A stretch of 64,000 nucleotides of DNA from Pantoea alfalfae (GTDB lineage Bacteria; Pseudomonadota; Gammaproteobacteria; Enterobacterales; Enterobacteriaceae): positions 1 to 64,000 of the forward strand of contig NZ_CP082293.1 in assembly GCF_019880205.1 (NCBI RefSeq), read 5' to 3'. The number at the start of each line of letters is the position of its first letter. The first letter of the stretch is position 1. The translations under genes and the position numbers were made by a program. Positions 17,152 to 26,772 of the stretch are shown piece after piece. The notes beneath the pieces were generated by a model. That model ran no database searches, had not been told where the DNA came from, and saw only the letters and a program-made list of their open reading frames with translations.

Positions 17152-17271
17152 TCAAAAATAAACCCAATAATATTTAATTATTTCTAACATCACTAGTGTT
17201 ATTACTATTATTACAACCCACGCTATCACACAACCAATAAACATTAACATCCATGTCGTCTTCCTTTTCAT
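17152..17271 (-). CDS. 39-residue single-pass membrane protein
   Basis: A very short gene: start MKRKTTWMLMFIGCVIAWVV, one long hydrophobic helix, then an aromatic tail ending YYWVYF. The support is unusually good for its size. GGAGGT lies 8 bases before the ATG, a TATAAT-like -10 (17332-17337) lies upstream, and a strong terminator starts 13 bases past the stop. The positive N-terminus (KRK) predicts an inner-membrane protein with its N-terminus inside. It lies between the prophage tail-fibre genes and the AT-rich gap, so it may be a lysogenic-conversion, superinfection-exclusion or toxin peptide. No homologue is known to me. Confidence 0.6.
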   Translation of the reverse strand: MKRKTTWMLMFIGCVIAWVVIIVITLVMLEIIKYYWVYF

Positions 17272-17331
17272 TTAATAAGACCTCCATTGGCTGTGATTAA
17301 AATATACCCTGCCTTAAAGTGATTCTAACTG

Positions 17332-17362
17332 ATTATACCGATCAATTTTATGAGATTGATCG
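17332..17362 (-). promoter_or_regulatory. Candidate promoter and operator of the 39-residue gene
   Basis: On the minus strand a TATAAT (17332-17337) is preceded by a perfect inverted repeat CGATCAAT / ATTGATCG (17339-17362, 8-nt spacer). The repeat covers the region between -10 and -35. The -35 itself is poor, suggesting control by a DNA-binding protein at the repeat. Confidence 0.4.
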
Positions 17363-17438
17363 ACAACACCGTTCAATAGCTGTAATTCATTGAAAATAAA
17401 TGGCTATATCTAATCGCTTGTTAGCATGCGCTATATGG

Positions 17439-17756
17439 TTATTCATCTATCTCAATAACCGTGCTGTCGTACATTCTCTGAAGATAAGCCTGGAGTGCAG
17501 ATTCAGCCGCCTCTGCATTAGCATTGCCGCCGTCAAAGGAATAGGCGTAACGAAATCTATAATTCAGTATCGTTCCATCAATCGTAAGTGAGAAGCAGCA
17601 TACAACCTGCTGCGGCTCCGTTTCGATAATTTCCACAACATCAAGAAATGCAAACTCAACGTTGTAATATCCGCGAGCATCGGGCACAGCAACTCCATTA
17701 ACAATAGATTCGTCAGGTATAAATTTAGCGGTAAAGGTCATTAAATAGGTTTCCAT
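17439..17756 (-). CDS. Phage tail-region protein of unknown function
   Basis: A 105-residue acidic protein (starts METYLMTFTAKF, ends STVIEIDE) directly downstream of the tail-fibre gene, overlapping it by 16 bases. The Cys-rich strand QQVVCCFSLTIDGT and several alternating hydrophobic residues predict a beta-rich fold. I do not recognise a family. Position suggests a tail fibre chaperone or accessory baseplate protein. Confidence 0.6.
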   Translation of the reverse strand: METYLMTFTAKFIPDESIVNGVAVPDARGYYNVEFAFLDVVEIIETEPQQVVCCFSLTIDGTILNYRFRYAYSFDGGNANAEAAESALQAYLQRMYDSTVIEIDE

Positions 17757-18079
17757 TTTTCTGAAGGATTGTTAACCGGATACCATAATCCGTCATTGGA
17801 CGCATAGAGCATCTGCATTTTTGGCGTGCGTGTAGTATCGGTACAGAAACACATCCCATAAGTTGTTTTAGCCGGGTCTGGTAATTCAGCATACGTATAA
17901 CGAGGGAATCGGATAGCATCATTAAACTCCTGATACTGTATGTAGCGCGGCTCGCCATTGATAAAAATCGGGATCCATTCGGTAGCATTTACTGACTTCA
18001 GATTGGATGATTGCAGCAATAAGTTTCCTGCATCTAAATCCATACCAAAACCATTACCGTCATAAGAGCCAGAATTCAC
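17741..18079 (-). CDS. Phage tail fibre-like protein (short)
   Basis: A 112-residue protein starting with GTG (18079), 9 bases after the spike gene stop. AGNLLLQSSNLKSVNATEWIP-like beta repeats and the aromatic-rich C-terminal half (GMCFCTDTTRTPKMQMLY, GLWYPVNNPSEKW) are typical of small domains attached to tail fibres that recognise the host surface. Likely a companion of the preceding spike protein. The GTG start has only a weak ribosome binding site, so expression may depend on coupling. Confidence 0.55.
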   Translation of the reverse strand: MNSGSYDGNGFGMDLDAGNLLLQSSNLKSVNATEWIPIFINGEPRYIQYQEFNDAIRFPRYTYAELPDPAKTTYGMCFCTDTTRTPKMQMLYASNDGLWYPVNNPSEKWKPI

Positions 18080-18088
18080 CGCCCAACG

Positions 18089-20170
18089 TCATGGAACAAC
18101 CACGTTATTGACGATTTCATCAATATTGGATAACTGCGAGTTTGACGGAACGAAATAGAACGGCGCACCAGAATTCATGCGCGGAATGCTGTTTGTTTCT
18201 ATGAATACACCTGTTGTGCGCGCATACTGCGCAACCCGAACATAAATGTGAATGGTCTGCCAGCTGTGAACGATCCTGATCTCTTTAATGGGCGTTCCGC
18301 CCTCGCCATGCCAGTGGGCCTCGACCGTGCCGGTGCTAGCGTCGTTAGGCTTCTTCATCTCAACGTATAAACGGGCCTCGCCTCCGCCAAAATTTGTGGC
18401 CCCTGGCCGCGTGACAGGCGTTGCTGTTGTATCCCAGCCTGCTGCACCCTGAAAGCGCACTATCGCAGTATCACCTAACCTGGGCAATGTTATGCGGCCA
18501 ACATAAAACCAAGTCTCAGCATTATTAGAATTTTGTAGAACGGTATCGGAATAACTGAAAAGTGCCGCCAGGCCAGATTGCATTGATGAGCCAGTTACTC
18601 CAATAATGGTTCGCCCCTGATCCATTGCATTAGTAACCCACGAAGGGATACTTTTTCCATTATCCATGTCTGAGGTATAACCAGATAACGTATTATCGAT
18701 TGTTGCACCCTGCGCATAGCGGCAGTTCACTTCAATGGTTTTTGCCCATTTTGTTTTTGCTGGGTAAGTAGAGTTTTCCACAATGACGGTATTTAAAAGC
18801 CAGCCACCCTGCGAAATATCGTAGGTGTATTCGTTATTAGAAAACCACACGTTATACATCAGGCTTTGGCCACACCGGATTAATTGCAGCACATCAACAG
18901 TGGTGTTACTTGAAAAATTACTGTTAGTAATTTCGATAGCAGTAGAATGATCCCACCCACCTTTAACAGTATTGGACCAACCCGCCCGCAAAAAACCACC
19001 CGATACACCAGAGCAATAGATCTGATCAAATTTAGTATCAATAGTGTCCTGAACATCAAAAACCAAACCGCCGTTACCGTTGCAGCGTACAGATTTAACG
19101 CGGATATACTGACCAGCGGGGCAGAAATTTTTATAAAACGGTGTGATTGTGCCAGCGCCGATGAAATGCAGACCACTAAGTTCCATTCGGCGCGCGTTGA
19201 CCTGAAAAATGGGCGTTGTTGATTGAGCATCAACAAAATGAACGCGGGTTAGCGGAATAGCACCGTATTCAACATCGGGACCACGAAATCGGAAAAGTGA
19301 TTGCTCAGCCGCACCTGACAGATCAAACGTCGAGCTAAGCGCGATATCTCCTGCCGGCAGACGCACACCAACAGGATTACCGCTATTTAAAGCCACCGTG
19401 CCGTAATACATGCGTATCACAGCAGGCATATCGTCCGTTACGCCATCCATTACCGCGCCATAATGCGTTACATTGAGCATCTCAGGGGTGCAATCGCGGC
19501 GCCAGCGCTTGCCCCCTTTAGTCACTATGATGTAACCGCCATCGTCTGCAGACGTTGTATCCCCTTCCCAGTAGACGAACGTTCCCCCGCCGTGGCCTGT
19601 ACCAATGCCATACTCGCGAACAAAAACTCTCTGTCCATCATGCTCCGGCTCTGTAGCGCGCAGTGTTCCAATATCAGGACACTGGCCGATCATCTTCAAA
19701 CCATCATTGCTGGTGATTTCCTGACGTAAGGCTGCGTCCCCTACAGCTACCAAATGCGCTGAGTCAGCTACCCAGGATGCCGCATTATTGCCCGTAGTCG
19801 TCCAAGGAATATTAGTTGCAGCGGTCAGTTTATAAAACTCGCCCTGATACCGGATGATCTGGTTGTACTCATCAATTGTGAGCGGTCCATCCTCATAGTC
19901 ACCGACAACTGAATATCCAGAGTTCTGAATAAAAATGTTGAACCGGTCGGCCTGACTATCGAGCTGGACAACAAATCGGTGTTCCTGGTCTTCCATCTGG
20001 TTCTGGAAATCGGTTTCCATTCCCCACCAGGTTTTACGCAACACGCCAAATCGGTCGGCCCATTCCACCTGATCTAAATCATTAACAAAATGATCGAGGT
20101 TTTGTGCGTTGTCATACAAATCTTTAGCTGCGGAAGAGCCCAGCGGATTACGGGTGTTGTAGGTCGTCAT
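18089..20170 (-). CDS. Phage tail spike with beta-helix (pectate-lyase-like) domain
   Basis: A 693-residue host-recognition protein. Its N-terminal adaptor (MTTYNTRNPLGSSAAKDLYD, then a helix around WWGMETDFQNQM) attaches to the tail. The middle carries LNVTHYGAVMDGVTDD (about 232-247), the standard opening of phage tail-spike beta-helices of the pectate lyase superfamily. The C-terminal part (GTVEAHWHGEGGTPIKEIRI) resembles a trimerisation or carbohydrate-binding domain. Such spikes usually degrade surface polysaccharide. It has a good ribosome binding site (TGAGG) and a terminator separates it from the tail-tip gene, so it is an independent, exchangeable cassette. Confidence 0.8.
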   Translation of the reverse strand: MTTYNTRNPLGSSAAKDLYDNAQNLDHFVNDLDQVEWADRFGVLRKTWWGMETDFQNQMEDQEHRFVVQLDSQADRFNIFIQNSGYSVVGDYEDGPLTIDEYNQIIRYQGEFYKLTAATNIPWTTTGNNAASWVADSAHLVAVGDAALRQEITSNDGLKMIGQCPDIGTLRATEPEHDGQRVFVREYGIGTGHGGGTFVYWEGDTTSADDGGYIIVTKGGKRWRRDCTPEMLNVTHYGAVMDGVTDDMPAVIRMYYGTVALNSGNPVGVRLPAGDIALSSTFDLSGAAEQSLFRFRGPDVEYGAIPLTRVHFVDAQSTTPIFQVNARRMELSGLHFIGAGTITPFYKNFCPAGQYIRVKSVRCNGNGGLVFDVQDTIDTKFDQIYCSGVSGGFLRAGWSNTVKGGWDHSTAIEITNSNFSSNTTVDVLQLIRCGQSLMYNVWFSNNEYTYDISQGGWLLNTVIVENSTYPAKTKWAKTIEVNCRYAQGATIDNTLSGYTSDMDNGKSIPSWVTNAMDQGRTIIGVTGSSMQSGLAALFSYSDTVLQNSNNAETWFYVGRITLPRLGDTAIVRFQGAAGWDTTATPVTRPGATNFGGGEARLYVEMKKPNDASTGTVEAHWHGEGGTPIKEIRIVHSWQTIHIYVRVAQYARTTGVFIETNSIPRMNSGAPFYFVPSNSQLSNIDEIVNNVVVP

Positions 20171-20179
20171 TTTTGCCTC

Positions 20180-20203
20180 AAAAAAAACCCGCCGAAGCGG
20201 GTT
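20180..20203 (-). terminator. Rho-independent terminator between tail-tip and spike genes
   Basis: Minus-strand stem AACCCGC / GCGGGTT with a TTCG loop, then a run of T. It starts a few bases past the tail-tip gene stop and lies within the spike gene leader. Confidence 0.85.
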
Positions 20204-20206
20204 TAA

Positions 20207-22664
20207 TTAGGAAACGTCGCCAGGGTATTTAGCGTCGTCATACTGATATTTTTGGGGAGAATATTGCCTGGCAGACAGTTCGCAGGTGCCGTCCGATGCA
20301 GGAACGATTTCAGTTATAAGGGCGTCGTAGCCCATGCGTTCGGAGCTGCAAAAAATCAGCCTGGGTGGTTCGACAGCGGGATCATCCATTACCCATTCAT
20401 CAAACATCAGAGATGGAGAATTTGTGATTGCCAGACTAAATTCATCCACCTGAGTCGGCACTAAAATACCTGTTGCAGATCCATCCTGCAGCCGTATCAA
20501 ACAGCGTGGATTTTTAAAGCTCCAGTCTGGACTCTCGCTCAGCGAAAGGATCAATGAGTTGCCGTTTAGCCGAGCAGACAGGATCAGGCAGCTGAGCGTT
20601 TCATGCCCAGGAATATCATCAGTGAGTATTATGCGGTCCATATACTGATAACAGAGCGCATCCATCTCAGTTGACGTGCTATGCAATAGTTTTTGATATC
20701 TATAGCCCATCAATCGCCGCATTCCGATTCGATAGGCAGTGTGTCTGTTGATTACCCCATCCAACGTGAAACTCTCAATTTTGAGGGGAGTTGGATTGCC
20801 AGGATGGCGGCAATGCACAGTCTCCTCAGACCACGTGTCGCTATTGATGTATGTGACATTAACGCCGTCATAGTCATCCTGTGATGGCAGCGTAAATGTC
20901 GTTTTTAATTCCTCTGAGGTTTCCTGAGGAGTAACTGCCCCCGTCCACGGCTTAATGCCCTCTCGCCCCGCAGAGGCTAATCCATCGGACAATAAAAAAT
21001 ATCCCATTCCTGCGTAGGTGATTTTTTGAAGGATATCCAGCGCTGAAGCGCCTTCAGAGTCAGCACTAAAATCAAAGAACTCCTGCCGTGGTGTCCAGTA
21101 GGTTTTTTCGAGTTCATTTATCGCCTCCTCATCTGCAGCGATACCTAACCCATCCAGAACGTGATAGAGCGCACCCGATATTGTTCTGGCAACCCCTCGA
21201 TCATATTGCCGCGTTGCAACCATGTTTATTCGCCGGTCTGATTGAGCTGCCAGTTTACCGCCGGTAACAACATCTACGGCCATTGTTGTGACACCAGCAT
21301 AACGTGATGGCCTGCTGCCTAAACGAGAGCGTAACGCCTGCCAGAATGCGCTATCACGCGCGTTGTCTTTTCCTTGCTCGTTAGCTCGTCTGCATCGGAC
21401 CTCAATCAAGCCCCGACTGGTTGCCATGATCCTCTCTGTATAGCCCAGGCCATTTATTGATTTATTACCATATCTAAAAACTTTTGTGGTCCAGCCCTGT
21501 CCAGAGCCGTATACGCGGTATTGCAACTCGAGAATGACCTGAAGATACTTTTTCTTGCCTTGATCATTGAAACCGCATATTCCAGAGGTGAATGCAAAAT
21601 TCACCTCAAAACAATCAGTGGTTTCATTTTCGGGGCAGGCTAAAAACGGCCCTAACCATGATTCATTATCATTAATGCCGCTTGCCTGAAAATCTGAGGA
21701 TGTGCGCGCATTGAACCCCGGCCATGTATCGTCTTTAACGCCATTAACGAGGCGTGCCAGGCCAACCGTAGCCCCATCAACCAATAACAACCTGTACTGG
21801 CTATTTAAATGGCTGATAGAGAGGCGTTGAGCACCTTCTGCTATACCTGAGAACGCTGTGCCTGCGGCGCTATCGTATGCGAGCGTTATTGATGCCTCGA
21901 TATCCGCCTCTGCAGGCGTGTAGCTCGCCACGAATAATGAATGCGTAATGCTGTTATAAACCAGTGAAACTGGCATACCGATATAAGGCGCTATCTCAGC
22001 CAGGCTATTGCCGCTGAATACGCTATAAAGGCCGCTTTTAGAGACATTGTATGTATCAGGAACTGTAAATGTGATTGTTGATCCTACGACCCAACTATCA
22101 GGCAATTTGTGTTCATTTGAGGTCTTACCGCCTGTGGCCTCAGTTTCCAGATTATTGAAGGTGGCCGAGCCTCCCGCTACGGTTACCGAACCAGCCAGAA
22201 TATCGTCTGTCTGTGGTGCGGTCGTCCCCATGTCCAGACCGCTGCCACTGGTGGTTCCTCCAACCTCGGTTGAGTTGTACCAGACCTCAGTACGCTCATC
22301 CCCACTAACATCCTCACCGGGAGCGTAAAGTTTATAATTAAAATCATCACCCAGTGATGCAACCGGTGTGGCACCCACCCTGATATCACCCTTTGTCAGA
22401 GCGAATTTTCCTACGCCTAAACACACAAACATTGAATTTATGTATTTCTCAGGGTCATTCTTATCAAATCTTCCAACAGGCGGAACCACATAATCAGGGT
22501 AAATTCGATATTTTCCGAAAACCTCTCGGATGGGATCGCCTAAAGAAGCAGAGTTGGCTTTGGCAGGATTTAGATCCAGAGCAGATCCCGAACCAATGCT
22601 CTGATTTGAGGCATCGAGTCCTTGCATAGCAAAGATGGCGTAAGCTGCTGAAGCAACGGCTAAC
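20207..22664 (-). pseudogene. Tail-tip host-specificity protein (TipJ/gpJ-like), 5' truncated
   Basis: An 806-residue readable part of the large tail-tip protein that determines host range. Recognisable are GDPIREVFGKYRIYPDYVVP near the visible start and VEVRCRRANE-type and fibronectin-like stretches in the middle. The first in-frame ATG is at 22627, but family-like sequence (WLAVASAAYAIFAMQGLD) continues upstream to about 22664 and then stops, with a TAA a little further. The family normally has well over 100 more N-terminal residues. The gene was therefore cut by the deletion that joined it head to head to the recE-like gene. The C-terminal part is intact. Confidence 0.75.
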
Positions 22665-22679
22665 CATGACAGCCTGGGC

Positions 22680-24335
22680 TTGGAAATTGCCGCTGCGCTC
22701 CTACCTTTCGAGTTTGATATTTACCAGATTCCGGCAGCGGTTTACCGCCGCGCAAAAGAAATGGTGACTTTGAAGGAGCAGGATTGGGCTGCATGGAACC
22801 GCGCCATGATTGCAACACCTGGCATTCTGGATTATTCACGCGCTGCGATCATGCACTGCGTCAGAACCGCGCCGGAAAATATCCATCTCACAGCTGGTGC
22901 ATTACAGCAGCACATCAATAAAACCCTCACCGAAACCGATCACGCTAATCCTCTGCCTGAAATCGTGGCGATTGCGTGTGGCCAGCAGGTTGCTAATCAA
23001 GGAAGTGAACATGAAACCAAACCGGACGATGAAGGCGAAAAATCGGCACTGGCTGATGCAGAGATCACAACTGGAACAGTGGAACCGGACACAAATGAAC
23101 CGGATGGCGCAGCGTCGAGCGTGGCGGATGTACCACCTGTAGCCGAGCGCACCGGCCCGTTTTATGCTCGCAATGAGGCTGGCGAGGTTAAGCGCTGCAA
23201 TAAACAAAAAGCACTGGAGCCGCTTCTGGCGCAGGGTTACACCGAAATAACCAAAGACGAATATTTACAGCTTAAAAACAAGTCTTCGGCACCAGCTACC
23301 CCACCCGCTGAGCCTACCCCACGGCCTGAGCAGAACAAGCCGGTAGTAAACGATCTCGGTAATGGCCGGTTCAGCATCGAGGGGCTGATTTTGACGCAGA
23401 ATCCTGCACCTCAGGTGTCTGACCCTGCACCCTCAAATGAGGTGGAGAAACCGGAAAACGTCGCCCCAGCGCCTTCTGCGGAAACATTTCAGTCAATCGG
23501 GGCAGCATTAGAAAAAGACCTGGCTGATATCGGCGACAACATGAAAATCTGGCGCACTGTGATGCGCACGGACCCGCGTTATACCAAGGATCTGGCGGGT
23601 GTTGGGTTCGAGGGTACCAGCATTAATGCTGAATACATGATCATGCGCGCTACTGAGATTTTCGGTCCTGTTGGCACTGGCTGGGGATATGAGGTTGTCG
23701 AAGACCGCATGTTGCCAGGTGCTCCAATGAGCGAAGCAATTTACGAAGATAAAAAATTTATCGGAAACAGAATTCTTAGGGATGGTGACGGCACGCTCAT
23801 CACCGAACAAAACCACAGTATAAAAATTAAATTCTGGTATGCAATAGAGGGTGAAGTACGCGGGGAAGTTGAAGCGTATGGAGCCACAAAATACCTCTAC
23901 AAAACTAAACATGGGATCACCTGCGATGGAGAGGCGCAGAAAAAATCCCTGACTGACGCTATTAAAAAAGCCCTTTCACTCCTGGGCTTCTCCGCCGATG
24001 TCTGGCTGGGCCTATATGACCAAGCTGAATATAAAGCTGAAAATGCCCTGGAATTCGATATCCGCAATGCCAGCGATAAAGCAGAAGACGTCACTCGCAT
24101 CCGTAAAGAGCTGGACGAAAAATTCAAAGCAAATACGGAAAGCATGCGCACAGCCGTAACGCCTAATGAGGTATCAGGCATTGCCTCCTCTCTCACCCGC
24201 GTTATGGGCATTCACCTCAAAGCAGCACGCGAGAAAGCCGACACCGAATATGCCAAATATCTGGAAGGCCGTTTACGCCGCCTCGAAGAAGTTAAAGCCG
24301 AGTGCCTCACTAAATTGCAGGAGAACGCAGCATGA
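22680..24335 (+). CDS. RecE-like/recombination protein, N-terminally truncated, fused to a putative annealing domain
   Basis: About 551 residues, with no ATG at the expected place (only a TTG at 22680). The first section (FEFDIYQIPAAVYRRAKEMV, EQDWAAWNRAM) resembles the N-terminal region of phage RecE/exonuclease VIII proteins. The segment FYARNEAGEVKRCNKQKALE is a typical phage RecE-linked module. After a Pro-rich linker (about 205-265), the C-terminal domain (WRTVMRTDPRYTK, then FGPVGTGWGYEVVED) looks like a single-strand annealing (Rad52/Sak-type) protein, but this is by pattern only. The truncated head abuts the truncated tail-tip gene. A start further in, such as the Met of RAKEMV, could still give a product. 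Confidence 0.6.
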   Translation: MEIAAALLPFEFDIYQIPAAVYRRAKEMVTLKEQDWAAWNRAMIATPGILDYSRAAIMHCVRTAPENIHLTAGALQQHINKTLTETDHANPLPEIVAIACGQQVANQGSEHETKPDDEGEKSALADAEITTGTVEPDTNEPDGAASSVADVPPVAERTGPFYARNEAGEVKRCNKQKALEPLLAQGYTEITKDEYLQLKNKSSAPATPPAEPTPRPEQNKPVVNDLGNGRFSIEGLILTQNPAPQVSDPAPSNEVEKPENVAPAPSAETFQSIGAALEKDLADIGDNMKIWRTVMRTDPRYTKDLAGVGFEGTSINAEYMIMRATEIFGPVGTGWGYEVVEDRMLPGAPMSEAIYEDKKFIGNRILRDGDGTLITEQNHSIKIKFWYAIEGEVRGEVEAYGATKYLYKTKHGITCDGEAQKKSLTDAIKKALSLLGFSADVWLGLYDQAEYKAENALEFDIRNASDKAEDVTRIRKELDEKFKANTESMRTAVTPNEVSGIASSLTRVMGIHLKAAREKADTEYAKYLEGRLRRLEEVKAECLTKLQENAA

Positions 24336-24895
24336 ACAACCGTACTATCGACCTCGCATTAGAACTTAGCAAACTGGAAGCTCTGGCCTCAGAAGATGGC
24401 GATCTAACCCCTGAAATGATCGCCGACACCTTGGAAGGCATCGAAGGGATGCTGGAAGACAAGTTCGATGCAACCATGAACGTGATCCGCAGTTTTGATT
24501 CCAAAGCTGAAACCTGCAAAAAGGAAGCGGCGCGGCTTGCCGAGCGTAAAAAGCATTGGGACCGCCAGACATTCGCGCTAAAAAAATATCTGCTGGAATG
24601 CCTTATCACCTCTAACCGTACAACGTTTAAAACCGCGCTGAACACCTTCACAGCTCGTAAAGGCTCAGACAGTCTGGTGGTGGACAACATTGATCTAATC
24701 CCTGATGAATTTGTCGAGTCATTTACTGAAGTTGTGACTAAAACAAAAACTGATGAACTCAAAAAGGCGCTGCGTGATCTCAATACTCAGATCGAAGCTT
24801 ACAAAGCCGAAGGCAAAGAACCTCCACAGGAACTACTGAAAAAAATCCCCGGTGCTCATCTGGAAATTGGGCCACAAACATTACAGGTTCGTTAA
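24332..24895 (+). CDS. Siphovirus Gp157-family protein
   Basis: A 187-residue, coiled-coil-rich phage protein of the Gp157 family, which lies next to phage recombinases. The long helix (EDKFDATMNVIRSFDSKAET), the KKYLLECL block and the end IPGAHLEIGPQTLQVR are typical. ATGA overlap with the preceding gene indicates coupled translation. Its function is not established. Confidence 0.85.
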   Translation: MNNRTIDLALELSKLEALASEDGDLTPEMIADTLEGIEGMLEDKFDATMNVIRSFDSKAETCKKEAARLAERKKHWDRQTFALKKYLLECLITSNRTTFKTALNTFTARKGSDSLVVDNIDLIPDEFVESFTEVVTKTKTDELKKALRDLNTQIEAYKAEGKEPPQELLKKIPGAHLEIGPQTLQVR

Positions 24896-24928
24896 CCACC
24901 CTATATATTTACGGGAGCCGAGGCAGTA

Positions 24929-25150
24929 ATGAACAACGATTTATTTCATGAACTCGTCTGCGAAACTTTATACCGGCCTGATGATGGATGTGATTACACA
25001 TCAACAATCATATGGGAAATGCGCGCTGGTATGCGCAGGCGCTGCGGTGAAGAGACACAACGACCTGTTCCAATCAGGGTTATAGCTAAAAACAAAAAGG
25101 AAAGAGCAAGGCGCATAAAGAAACGCAGGAAGAAAACCATTTTAATTTAG
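24929..25150 (+). CDS. Small phage protein, unknown
   Basis: A 73-residue protein with a very basic C-terminus (KKERARRIKKRRKKT). It is preceded by GAGG, and 33 bases separate it from the Gp157 gene. Likely a nucleic-acid-binding or early phage protein; no family recognised. Confidence 0.55.
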   Translation: MNNDLFHELVCETLYRPDDGCDYTSTIIWEMRAGMRRRCGEETQRPVPIRVIAKNKKERARRIKKRRKKTILI

Positions 25151-25195
25151 TTACTCCTGCAAAGCGTTAACGCCAAATTCACATAAGGAAAAATC

Positions 25196-26026
25196 ATGGC
25201 TAATTCATTCAAAAAAATGATCAAAGAGAAAATAATTTCTCGCAGCGATAGCGGCATGTTTATCAGTCTGGATAACATCTACGTCAAGGAAGGTTTTAAT
25301 AAACGCGAGGACGACGAGCGCACTCGCCTTGCTGATGATGACCTCTTTGCATTTCTCATGGCTGGAGGAACCGTTCCGGCGATTGAAGCCGTGGCGCGTG
25401 ACGACGGAGGCGTATGGGTGGTAGAAGGCCACCGTCGCCGTCGCTGCTATGAACGCTGCCGCGCTGCGGGTAAACCGGTAGAGCGTATTGCTATCGTTCC
25501 ATTTGTAGGAAGTGACATTGATCGCCTGGCGCGCATCATGACTTCAAACAATCAGCTTTCTCTAAGCCCAATTGAACAATCCGCAGTCGTTAAAGAACTT
25601 GCTGCTTTCAATCTGAACACCTCCGAAATCGCTAAATTGGTTCACAAATCAATACCCACTGTAGAGAAATTGCTGGCCTTAAGTTCTGCAAACCATAACG
25701 TGCAACAGCTTGTTAAGGACGGCGAAGTTTCAGTTGAGGTTGCAGTTGACCGCTTTAAAGAACATGGGGAAAAAGCTGCGGAAATTCTTGAGCAAGATAA
25801 GAAAGCGGCCACTGCTGCTGGAAAGAAAAAAGTAACACGCAGTGTTATCTCGCCAGAGTTAAATGTAAGGAAAGCGAGGCGTGCAGTAGCAATTTTAGCT
25901 GACGCACTTACTGGTGAGGATGAATGGGAATTCACACCAGACACTTGGAGAGAGCTTTCTGAAATCATAAATGAGCACAGGAAAATCAACTGTGTGTCAT
26001 CTGAAATCAAGGAAGAGAATGTATGA
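25196..26026 (+). CDS. ParB/RepB-type partition-like protein of the phage
   Basis: A 276-residue protein with a ParB N-terminal-like nuclease/CTPase region: GGTVPAIEAVARDDG, then the WVVEGHRRRRCYE core (about 80-92), matching the ParB box that reads V-x-G-x-R-R. LSLSPIEQSAVVKELAAFNL (about 121-140) and a helix-turn-helix (TSEIAKLVHKSIPTVEKLLA) follow. Such genes occur in phage early regions, where they act as DNA-binding regulators as well as in partition. The stop overlaps the next gene (ATGA). Confidence 0.75.
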   Translation: MANSFKKMIKEKIISRSDSGMFISLDNIYVKEGFNKREDDERTRLADDDLFAFLMAGGTVPAIEAVARDDGGVWVVEGHRRRRCYERCRAAGKPVERIAIVPFVGSDIDRLARIMTSNNQLSLSPIEQSAVVKELAAFNLNTSEIAKLVHKSIPTVEKLLALSSANHNVQQLVKDGEVSVEVAVDRFKEHGEKAAEILEQDKKAATAAGKKKVTRSVISPELNVRKARRAVAILADALTGEDEWEFTPDTWRELSEIINEHRKINCVSSEIKEENV

Positions 26027-26286
26027 CAGTAAAGCGATTTAACCCGGTTGCCTCTGCCGCAATCATGCCAGCAGCTCAGGGTAAATACGTTTTCGCGTCC
26101 GAATATGACAACGTTCTCCAGCAGAACGTTCGGATGCGTGAAGCCATCGAATTTGCCATAGCGCCCGACCTCTGGTCGCTGATTTGTGCTGATGAGAGAG
26201 CATGGCGCTATAAGCGCGGCGCCCCAAAATACCAGGAAGTGCTACGCCGCGCCCTTGACTGTAAGGATGGTGAAAATGGCCGTTAA
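26023..26286 (+). CDS. Small phage early protein, unknown
   Basis: An 87-residue protein coupled to the ParB-like gene by a 4-base overlap. The NVRMREAIEFAIAPDLWSLI segment is predicted helical. No family recognised. Confidence 0.55.
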   Translation: MTVKRFNPVASAAIMPAAQGKYVFASEYDNVLQQNVRMREAIEFAIAPDLWSLICADERAWRYKRGAPKYQEVLRRALDCKDGENGR

Positions 26287-26491
26287 AACTCACACCGGGA
26301 CGGTGATCACGAACACCGGGCAAAAACAGGTCAGATTGCACCAGAGCGCTACAACTTGGGTAGTTAGCGGCAAAGAGTACTACTACAAAGAGACTGGACG
26401 CCGTGGGGGCGCAGGAAGCACACGCGCCCGCCTGTTGTTGGATAGCATCACGCCTATCTCAGTTAATGAAATCGTCAAGGATGGTGAGTAA
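26276..26491 (+). CDS. Small phage protein, unknown
   Basis: A 71-residue protein (start MAVKTHTGTVI, residues around TTWVVSGKEYYYKETGRRGG). It overlaps the previous gene by 11 bases and uses the ribosome binding site AAGGATGG inside it. The beta-rich, strongly basic middle suggests a nucleic-acid-binding or structural role. No family recognised. Confidence 0.5.
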   Translation: MAVKTHTGTVITNTGQKQVRLHQSATTWVVSGKEYYYKETGRRGGAGSTRARLLLDSITPISVNEIVKDGE

Positions 26492-26709
26492 TGGCTAAAT
26501 CGAAAATGCAACTGGCTAATAAAGCTTGGCGTAACGTTTCGAAAAACTATGAATGGCACACACATTTTCCCAGCAAAAAAGCATGGAAAACATTTTGTCG
26601 CGAACAGGCTAAATATACTGCGCTGGACGCGATTGATGATAATGATCCGTTGAAGGGATATAGCGATGCAGAACTTCGCGTACAACAAGAAATTATGGAC
26701 TGGTTTTAA
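26491..26709 (+). CDS. Small phage protein, unknown
   Basis: A 72-residue Lys/Trp-rich protein (MAKSKMQLANKAWRNVSKNY...). Its ATG shares one base with the previous stop (TAATG), so it is coupled. No family recognised. Confidence 0.5.
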   Translation: MAKSKMQLANKAWRNVSKNYEWHTHFPSKKAWKTFCREQAKYTALDAIDDNDPLKGYSDAELRVQQEIMDWF

Positions 26710-26772
26710 CGGTGGCCACCAGCCAGGATGCAATGGCATAGGTTAAGGCTAGGAATAGATTAGTGCGGAAAA

